A stretch of DNA of 64,000 bases from Dromaius novaehollandiae. Its lineage: Eukaryota > Chordata > Aves > Casuariiformes > Dromaiidae. The first letter of the stretch is position 1, and the number at the start of each line of letters is the position of its first letter. A program made the translations under genes and the position numbers. Below the pieces are notes generated by a model. The model was not told where the DNA came from. It saw only the letters and a program-made list of their open reading frames with translations, and did no database searches. Location: positions 19,697,001 to 19,761,000 of the forward strand of contig NC_088102.1 of assembly GCF_036370855.1 (NCBI RefSeq), given 5' to 3'. Below, in pieces: positions 55,359 to 64,000 of this stretch.

Positions 55359-58300
55359 GTAAGCTGGGATAATTTGTTGTTCTTAGTTGAAGAATTGCAT
55401 GGTTCATCTTTCATTGCTGTGATGTAACTAGTATCTTTGTATTCAACTAAAAGAGCGTGTCTGAGATTTGTTTTCTTAGGACTTCAGTGCACACTTATTA
55501 TTGAACAATAAATTGGTGTGCTTTGACTGATGTCTAGTACCTGTCACTATGACTGCTCTTGCTTTCTGACCTCTTGGAAAATAGTGCCAGTAGTCTCAAA
55601 AGGGACAAAGCTCCTCTGAACTATTACGTGCATTCAGGACGCTGATCTGTGGCATCTTGTTACCCTGTGGTAGTTCATTTATGAACATGAGATTAAGATA
55701 TCTTTCAATATGTACATGTTAGGTACCTATATGTAGCATTTCAGATAATTCTTAAAAAAAAAAATCATTTTAAAGTTAAAGATTTTTTTTTAACAGTGCA
55801 TCTGCGAAAAGGCAAAGAATGAAATAAACAACTGTAAACAGAGATGAAAAATTGATCCTGTTGATGTTTATTTGGAGTCAGTAATTTAACTGCTCTTAAA
55901 TCCTCCTCATAAAATTACTTGCAGATAAAATCCTGAAATAACTTTGTATCCCTCAGCAACAGGCTTGACATATCAGTGGTGCAGCAAGAATAATAACTGA
56001 AAATGTGCTGGTCTCAATTAATAGGCACAATTCCTGGGACAATGAAAAAATTAGCAGATATGATAATCAGATAAAGCTATGATTTTAAAACATAGATGTA
56101 ATTGAAAAGAGATAAATCTTGAATAGTTCTATAAATGGAATCAGTCTGAATGTTTGATTTCATCTGCCTTTGGATGATTTGCAGCGTTTCAAAACTTTAT
56201 TAATAATCTCCCTTCCCTCCTTCCTCTTCCTACACCCAGGAATACTGAGGCTCTTCTACCAAAAAAGCTTCTACTTCTACTAAAAAGCTTCAGATGACAA
56301 AGGCATTATTTATAAGGCTATCTAATAATTTTCTATACAATATAACTGTTACTACTTTATCTTGCATAGGCAATGGCAGACTGAAAATTCATCACTTTTC
56401 TGAATTGAATACTTGGTATTGACAACTTGTCTGATTTGTATGCTCTAGATTTAAAGCAGTTCAATATTGTATGTATAGTTTAGTGTTATTATTCCTGAAA
56501 TGGTAAACAGAAGGCTATCTCTAAAAGTAGCCCTAAGTCTGGGTATATAGTACAATGACTTACTACACAACTCTTTACTGTGGAAAGAAGACTTACAGAA
56601 ATTTTGACAGTTGGTAATTATATTCTCTATTAAGATAAAGCTGATATTTACTGTTGAAGGTTTTTCAACAGGTATGTGCACTGGGTGAAAATATGTTCTT
56701 GGACTTAATAGTCTATTTGTAGTTTTAGCTTGTTGCTGTATTATTCATTGTAAGTGTAAAACTACAGTTACTCTTAAAAATACTTTTTGGAATTTTTCCC
56801 TAAAGAGGCAGCTGTCTACATCTGAATCTAAACTACAAAGCTGCTGTGCTTTTTATACATGGAAAAGCAGTGTGTATGAGCAGAAAGTTATTAAAAAAGC
56901 TGAGGTACTGGGTACGTTGGAGACCTGTATTTTATTGATGAAAGCTGATATTTCTGAGCTCATAATGTTAGAGAAAATGTAACCTGCAAACAGCTTTGTA
57001 GAATCTTAGACAAGTGACTATTTTCTGTGTTTCCCCATTTTATAGATAAAGGAATTATGGAGAGTTTAAAGTTAGACTTCTTATTTGTACACAGCTTAAC
57101 ACTTGAGTTGTAAAAGCTACTACTGCTACAGGTGACTGTAGGGAAGAACCATGCAAGTGACTGCAAACTTCTGAAATGTTAGCTTGGGGTATCAGTGCCT
57201 TGGAATTTCTAGAACCATTTTCTTGATTTCTTTCTCTAAAGTATGCTCATGTCTTCCTGTCTTTTGCTTAGTAAATAAATGCCTAATGCCCAGCACCTTC
57301 CCATCTTCTCTCAAATTCCAGATATAGAAGGCATGCTGCTTTATTTTAGAAATTGAGTTTTTAGTGATGTTGGTTACTTCTTTGACTGTTAAAACTTTAG
57401 ATTTCCAATTGCTTTCTCTTCTGTTCTTCTGCCATATTAGAAAGTTAAACTGGGCATTTTTACCAGTACTGCTTCATTTCCCATTGTAATGAGTGTCATT
57501 GCAGTGTGACCTTTCTAGAAGTTCTGTTTGTATCGTCTCACTGAATTTCAAGTTGCAAAATTTCTATAGCGGACTCTTTCAGCTGCCTGTTTAATTTGGG
57601 CGAATGACAAATAAATGGTCCATTTGTCACTCTTTCAAGCTTCTGATTTAATTTGGAAGCGTGAACTGAAATTACAGAAGCTTTTTTTTTTTTTCTTGTC
57701 AGCCAAGACTGAATTTATTTGTCCTTGATCCTTCCTTCCTAAGTTTGGTTCTCGACATCCTGATCTGCAAATGAGAACAGACTTAGATCTCATCCTTGTT
57801 TCTGCTTTTAAACAATTCAAAGCCTCCTGCTCCCTAGAGCTTCCTATGAAGGCCTGAAGAAATTGTAGTTCCAAGTTTCTAGTGCCCACTCACTAATTTA
57901 GCTCGTCTTGCAAAGATTGAGCAACAAAACTGGAGATAGAACTCTGAAAAGGGAACTGTGGGAAAAAAGCTGAACATATAGTATTCAGTGTTTAATCTGC
58001 TTTCAGAGGAAGGCTTCATATCACAGGAACCTCAGAAGCTAGTGAATGAAAATCTAAGTTGTGATAATGGAACCTTTTTCATATGTCAATGCAAAGACTT
58101 AGGTCTGCACCCTTCTCCCATGACAGCTGACATGCAACTCTGGAGTCTTACATCATCCCACTGTCAATATCTTCTGCTTGGATATTGAACAACTGTCTTA
58201 TCAGAACTCCCTCGTTCCTTCTGTGTGAGAGATCCTTCTTGGTAGGGATGGCTGGAGGAAGTTTGCTTACGTGGCTGAGCATGTTTTTCTGTCATCTGCC

Positions 58301-61300
58301 AAACCCAATCTTACTTGTCCTGGAGTATCTCGTGGAGGATGGAGGATCCAGTGAGAGATGGTCAGTTTGTGTTTGTACACTCTTATCCTTGGCTCGTAAC
58401 GGTTAGTTAAGACTTATAAAACCTGTTGTTTCTTAGTGGGATATGAACCTATTGCTTACGATCCTCAGGCCCACCATTTGACAGTTGTCCTTGAAAAGTT
58501 TATTCCTGGTTGCAATAACTTTCCCAGGAAGATAGACGAGATCCAAGTCCTGATGCCTAACCAGCCTTGTTCTCTGTTCTTTCTGGATGGTTACACTTAA
58601 AAATTTTTTTCCAGAGGAGATTTCAGAGTTCAGCTGAAACTGTGGAATCCATCTGTTTGGATGTGCACTTTTTTATTTCTTGTTTTAATAAACTTCCATG
58701 TCTCTGAGGCTAGACTTCCTGACATATAAAGTGGCTTGAATGTTGAAGGGCATTGCCATCTCCATACAGTTACTGTCTGCCTGGGTAACAGGCTGCTTTG
58801 GAGAAAGGTCAGTTTTACTAGAGCATAACTTTAGGTCAAGCTATATGGTGTCAGTGCTCAGAGTGCACGTGGGCCTTAATTGCCATGACCAGCCTCATCT
58901 GGAGCCTCCACTGATACAGCTTGGATGTGTGCAGCTAATTTTCCAGAGGTGCCTGCTAAACCAGAAAACTTCTATTAGAGTGAGTGGCTTAGGTCAGTGG
59001 ACTTCTTTGAGGGCAGTGAGAAGTCTCTGAAAGTGGTAAGCTGTGCAAAAAAATCTGGAAGAATATTCCTTCTTCGAGAGGGGAGAAGCACAGAATTATT
59101 TCTGTGAAGGAGAGGAGGAAATATGCATGTGTTCAATACAAAAGTCTCTCAAGAAACCTACAGTGGCATTTTAGAACTTCAACATTACATCCAGTAGTTG
59201 CTATTAACATACAAATAGTCTGATGAGTTTGATATTAGTACAACCATAAAGTTTAAGGTTAGCTTTCAGTAATTAACCATCTGAATCTACAATGTGTGTG
59301 CTGACATTTTCTGCTGAAGTGATCATATTGGCATTACACTGTGCATCTCTGGGGTTGCTTATCCCTGTCCATGAAATTATTTTATTCCCCATTGTGATTT
59401 CAAGTATTCTGCTGTAAATCTAAAATAAATTCATTAAAACATGCAGTTGGGTGAAAAAGTCTTTATACGTTGCTGAAAGACAGAGAGAGCCAGAGCTTGA
59501 GGGAGCTGGCAGTTTCACTAAACAGAGGGATCTAAAGATCTAAGGGGAGGACACCCAGATAGGTCGAAGCGGCGTTCCTTAGGAAGCCCCGAGGGAGGAA
59601 TTGCTTGAGCCTGGGAGGGTCAGAAGAGCTGCAGCTCCTGATCCAGTGTCATGGTGTAGTCCTCATTAGGTACAAAGATAGGGAGACATAAGGACAGGGG
59701 GAAAAAAAAAGATCATTCACTCTGCTTTTTAAATAAGTACATAGTTCTAAGAGGTGACACCCCTGCCCCCAATGTTTCTTCAGTAAAAGTCCTATCTAAT
59801 CTCTGTTGGAATAACTGTTGAATGTACATTTAAAGAATGTATTGGTGGGGGGTCTTTTGCAAGAACTTTGATCGCTCCTTAAAGGACTCTGTAAATCCCT
59901 CTTTCCCTTCTTCCTGTTCTTCCTCCCTCACTGTTTCAAATAAATAAATAAACTCCAAACCCAAAACACCTTGGAGAAATAAAACTTGTTTTCACTGCAA
60001 GTTTGAGTTCCCAACACATTTGGAAGTTGTGCCTCATTCACACTCCCAAATTCTACTGAATATAACAATACTTTAATTAGCATCGATTGTTCTGTCATGG
60101 AGGTTAGCTATAAATTAATAAATACAACTCCTTAGCTGTCAATAAGACTAGTTTCATAGGAAGTTACTGAACTTGATCATCCAATCTCCCTAAAATTCGC
60201 CATGACTATTTGAAGACAACATCCTATAAATCTTTACAGTTTCTTTTCCAGTGGCTTTTTGTTTGTTGACATTTAAAGAAAAAGCCACAGAGCTGCTCTA
60301 TGAAGCCGTGATGCTGCGCGCACAAACCCACACTACTGAATGGAATGTAAGTGTGTGTATAGCAACTTGAGGTTTTTCCGCAGTTGAGCTCTTTTTATTT
60401 TGACATCTTGAGAATGTACATTCAAATTTATTGTTGCTGTCCTGCTGAAAAGCCAGGGAAGACAGTGAGGGTGCTGCTGTCCTGTTTCCATTCGAGTTAG
60501 GCATAAGAGTTAGTGTATTTCAGCTCAAAATTACATTCAGTTGAATAACTTGGTATAGTCAACTCGCAATGGGCAACCAGAGAAAGTTGATCTCTAATGC
60601 TTTTGGTTATATTTCTATGCTTATTGCCCTGCAATATAATGTACTTCTTTCTATTTTGCTTTGCAATGAGTAATTTAGAATTTATTTCTAAATCCATAAA
60701 TTTTCCCTTTGCACGCATCTGAGATGGAAGCATCTACCCAGCCATATCTGGAATACTGGAAATAGTGCAGTTGTATTTGAATCATCCCGTAGGGACTATG
60801 CATACAGTCCAAACTTAAGTAATTTCTTCCTGTGTCTGCTGAACTTGGTGGTGGTAGTCTAGTCCTATTTTTGCCTGATCACCATGTCCTATACAATTGT
60901 TTGAGGAGGTTGATACTTAAGAATATGGCTTGTTGGGGGCATTCATCCCATTTAATATTAGGCATGGAGCTATATATTTCTCCTCCAAAAAGTAAATTTC
61001 CTCCAAAACAAGTGTTTTGATAAGGAATTGATTACTTTCCTTTTCCTGAAACTAAAACAATGTTAATGTCTTGTCTTTTCGTGTCTTCCTTACATTGTGA
61101 AAGTGAAGAAATAACTTATGTTTTTGAAATAAGCTCATATAAAGGTCTTCATAAATGCAAAGCGTTCCAGCGGTAGCTGCAAGGAACCACAGTGTGTATG
61201 TGTGTCAGCTTGTGCTCAGTGGTTTTTTTGTTGCATTTTGTGATTTTTTTTTTTTGTTAGCTTTTGTTTTGTTTTAATGCTGTGTCAGTAATTGTTTGCC

Positions 61301-62176
61301 CAGGGTGAGTGTTCTTTTGGATGCATGTGAATTTTTCATCTGGATCAGTTTTACAGATAATTTGAAAACTGAAAGTGTAATATGAATCTGCCTCTGAGCA
61401 AACTGTACTGCGTACTTTTATTTAGAAAGGTCTAAGTGTTGTTATGGCTGCTGTTTGCTAACCATTTGTTGTTTTGTTATCTTCCAAAGTAGTTTTTAAA
61501 ATAGAGCAAGTATGTTTGTATAGTTCATTTCCTCTTACATTGTTTTGGCTGCAAGTGATGTGAGGCTTTTCTGTTTTCTGTGTTTTCTTTGCTTGTTTTG
61601 TTTTGTATTTTTTTATTATTGTCTTTTAGTGGCTGGTAGACTGTATAATGAATATGAAAGCAAATGAAAGCTATAATTCTCCATTTTGAGACAGCAGTTT
61701 TAGAATGTTAATTTAATAAAAATTAACTTCTTTGTTTTTAAGTTTTTTTGGAAATCCTCTCTGTATATCACTTTTTAAGCTTCTTACTGTTTTCTGCAGC
61801 AGCCTTTCCGAACCTGAAAGAGTTTTAGATTTTGAATACCATCAGTTCCTGCTGCTGAATATGGCTGCAAGTGTTTTGTCGTACACTTCTCTTCTGTATA
61901 CCATTCTTCACAGAAACTTCTGAAAATGTCTTATAAAATTTTTCTTAGAGGCCGTTCGGCTTGGCAAAGAAGTTAACTTTAAAGGTACAGCCAAGAGAAA
62001 AAAGACTTGTGTTTAAGTTGGAGGTAGATATGAAAATATTCTACTATCAGCTGCCTATAGTTTTAAAAAAGACTTCTCCAATGTTAAGTGTCAGCTTCTG
62101 TGTAAAACTTCATGGAACTTGAGGTTTGGTTTTGTTTTTTTCCCTAAATATGGTTTTACTACTTTTGTTCTCTTAG
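55359..62176 (+). other. TTC7B intron 4
   Basis: This is a 6.8-kb AT-rich intron, with donor GTAAGC and acceptor TTGTTCTCTTAG. It contains a candidate in-frame alternative exon at 60293-60346, a GC-richer block at 57.98-59.04 kb with several open frames of unknown origin, and another at about 59.47-59.65 kb. I could not assign a repeat family to either block. Confidence 0.88.
60293..60346 (+). CDS. Candidate alternative 54-nt TTC7B exon
   Basis: Within intron 4 a 54-nt segment is open in phase 0-0 and so could be inserted between exons 4 and 5 without a frameshift. It would add LLYEAVMLRAQTHTTEWN (18 residues) after QEIER. The donor is strong (AAT|GTAAGT). The acceptor that preserves the frame is weak (CCACAGAG, purine-rich just upstream); better AGs at 60251 and 60278 would bring in-frame stops and make it a poison exon. 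GC and CpG content exceed the flanks. The amphipathic LLYEAVMLRA pattern suits a TPR-like helix. No transcript evidence is available here. Confidence 0.35.
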
Positions 62177-62298
62177 GTAATTAATACCAATTTACAAAAC
62201 AGGAGTCCTAAGCCAGGGCCCACTGCACAGGAACAAGAACTTGGCTTTTTCTTGGAAACAGGACTTCAAAGAGCACATGTTTTGTATTTCAAGAATGG
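62177..62298 (+). CDS. TTC7B: TTC7B coding exon 5
   Basis: This exon has 122 nt, phase 0 in and phase 2 out (GG|GTAAGA splits a Gly codon). It reads VINTNLQNRSPKPGPTAQEQ, then ELGFFLETGLQRAHVLYFKN and the first two bases of Gly. The N-terminal VINTNLQNRSPKPG linker differs from mammals at a few positions, and the LGFFLETGLQRAHVLYFKN helix is nearly invariant. The next exon lies beyond the window. Confidence 0.95.
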
Positions 62299-64000
62299 GT
62301 AAGATTTGACTTACGTGTTCTTGTTTTGGTTTGGGTATTTTGTTTTTACTGGGCATAGTTGTTTTTAACAATTGTGGATTGTGGGATTGCGAAGCCCCTT
62401 TATTAATATGGCAGTAATGTTTTGATTGAAATAATGACACTTTCCATACTGTGTTTCTTTAAATTTTGTTAAATCTTTTAATGAAAGTATTGAACCAAAG
62501 AACTTAATATTTTTACTTTTTATTAAATATGAGAACTTGAATTTCAAGGAATAGTTACAAATTTAAGGTATTTTCTTATGCTTTGTTGGTGGATACTCTT
62601 AGAAATTGATTGAAAGCAAACTGCAATTCTCAATTTTTATAATCTTGATTTTGTAACTTTTTTTCCAAATCTCTTCAGTTATCACTTATTTTAACATTAT
62701 GCTGCAGGATAAATGTGCATGAAGATCAACAGTATGTATACATACAATCTCCATTGTCCCTACTCTGTAGATCCTTTTAGACTCTGCATGGGAGTTCATT
62801 CATAGAAAAAGGCTTCTATTCAATATCCAAAAATCCAGATGTTACAGAAAATGAAAAAAGGACTACAACCCTCTATTCATTTTTAAGAGCTTTGAAACTT
62901 GGCACAAAAGGTTTTTAAGTACATTTCTGACATTTGTTGTTGAAAGCAGTTAGTTTAACAATTGGTTTGCAGTGTTTCTTATTTCGCGAGGAAACATGGT
63001 TTCATTGAAATATTGGCACTTTCGACAGGACTGCCTTTTTATACCAAAAATGTTAAGCTTTCAAATACATAAGCAGGAGATGAAGGAAAATCATGCAGTG
63101 TCTGTAAAGAGTTCGAGATTTTGATGCAGTTTTAGCAGAGATGGTTGGTTGACAAAAAGACCTTCAAGTTTTGAAACTGTTCAGGCATGTCATGAACTAT
63201 AGAAATCTCATTCTTAAAGTAATGAAGTGGTGCCCAAATAATGCATGATCTGAGAGTTATGTTTTAGTTCTGTTTTCATCATTTAATTGCGGGAGGAGTG
63301 GTATGTTCTGAAAGTTCAGATCTTCATTTACCAGAGCTAAAAATAAAGTTACTGGTTTTTATGCCTGTACAAAGATAACTGAAATACAAATATCGAAAGA
63401 ATCTCAGTGGCAGTTATGGTAAGGAATAAGTTAAAAATTCAATATTTTTGAAGAATTTTGATTGAAGGCCAGGAATAGAAGTGGTCGGTTTAATTTGACT
63501 TTTTGTGCCTAAGAGCAATCAATATTGGAAAAAGCTGAGTAAGATAAATTAACCCTCTGCTGCCCCACCGCCTCCCTCTCAATTGTGTAGTGGGTTATAG
63601 TGGCGCCTATAGAGGGGTTTGGTTTGATTTATTTTCCTAGACCATATTAGTTGGTCTGGCATAAGCTTTGAAAGAAGGTGGATTGTATTCCATGTATGTT
63701 TTAGTCCTACATAGGAAACTATTAGTGTTAACTCCTGCGTAAATATATAGTCAAGTTTTTTGAGTCTTTATTACAATGGTGGTTTGTACCGTACAAGTTA
63801 ATTATGCATTATATTTTTAATTTCTTATTGGTGGAAGAGGAAATGAGGTGTTGGGAAAAATAATTCTGTGCCAATCGTTATTTTTCATATTCCTGCCATT
63901 ATATCCTTTAGCCTCCTTCCTCAATTTAGAGCCCATTTCAGTTCTTCCAAGATTTCCTAATATGGTCATTGTTTCAGGCCTCAAGTTATGTTGCTTTTCT
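62299..64000 (+). other. TTC7B intron 5 (partial)
   Basis: AT-rich sequence from the GTAAGA donor to the window edge. I see no exon, repeat family or RNA gene in it. Confidence 0.85.

Larger units (their letters stand above)
25476..64000 (+). other. TTC7B: TTC7B gene, 5' part, right edge truncated
   Basis: Five coding exons, at 25476-25596, 41452-41606, 42755-42923, 55228-55358 and 62177-62298, join in frame to 232 codons plus two bases. They match the N terminus of mammalian TTC7B as I recall it (MATKKAGSRLETEIERC ... TGLQRAHVLYFKNG). Human TTC7B has about 843 residues, so roughly the first quarter is here. From family knowledge it is a TPR-repeat scaffold that binds PI4KA and FAM126 (hyccin) and is recruited by EFR3 to make PI4P at the plasma membrane. 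The paralogue TTC7A diverges clearly in this region. Confidence 0.95.

Overview
The window is a vertebrate, almost certainly avian, nuclear DNA segment. It is AT-rich, with intron-rich genes, one sharp CpG island and very few mobile elements. The elements I can recognise are CR1/L3-type LINE fragments, one of them with a degraded reverse transcriptase. Two genes can be identified from conserved protein sequence, both on the + strand and head to tail: the 3' end of RPS6KA5 (MSK1 kinase) and the 5' part of TTC7B. From memory, these two genes are also neighbours on human 14q32.11. Five TTC7B exons fit in about 37 kb here, which points to a compact bird genome. I cannot name the species.

Layout. 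1-6030 carries the last five coding exons of RPS6KA5, covering most of the C-terminal kinase domain and the nuclear-localisation tail. The catalytic loop, DFG, activation loop and APE motifs are all intact. 6031 to about 7200 or 8650 is the 3' UTR, with several AATAAA signals; the first lies in a hairpin. About 8650-24900 is intergenic and I see no convincing gene there. About 24900-26090 is the CpG-island promoter and first exon of TTC7B. Coding exon 1 is 25476-25596, followed by exons at 41452-41606, 42755-42923, 55228-55358 and 62177-62298; the gene runs on past the right edge. The exon phases chain without a frameshift (0/1, 1/0, 0/1, 1/0, 0/2). CR1 elements lie in intron 1 (about 36.2-38.1 kb), intron 3 (48.8-49.2 kb) and intron 3 again (54.1-54.5 kb).

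Function. From family knowledge, MSK1 is a nuclear kinase downstream of ERK and p38 that phosphorylates CREB and histone H3. TTC7B is a TPR scaffold that, with EFR3 and FAM126, holds PI4KA at the plasma membrane. The two share no known pathway, so their adjacency is conserved synteny and not an operon.

Items worth a second look: (i) a 54-nt, phase 0-0 open segment with a consensus donor in TTC7B intron 4, a candidate unannotated alternative exon; (ii) a possible divergent minus-strand coding transcript from the TTC7B CpG island, whose start codon shares a CCATGG with a + strand uORF; (iii) the hairpin-embedded poly(A) signal of RPS6KA5; (iv) an A36 tract 28 nt upstream of the last RPS6KA5 exon. 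I found no previously undescribed multi-gene system; most of the window is ordinary intron and intergenic DNA.
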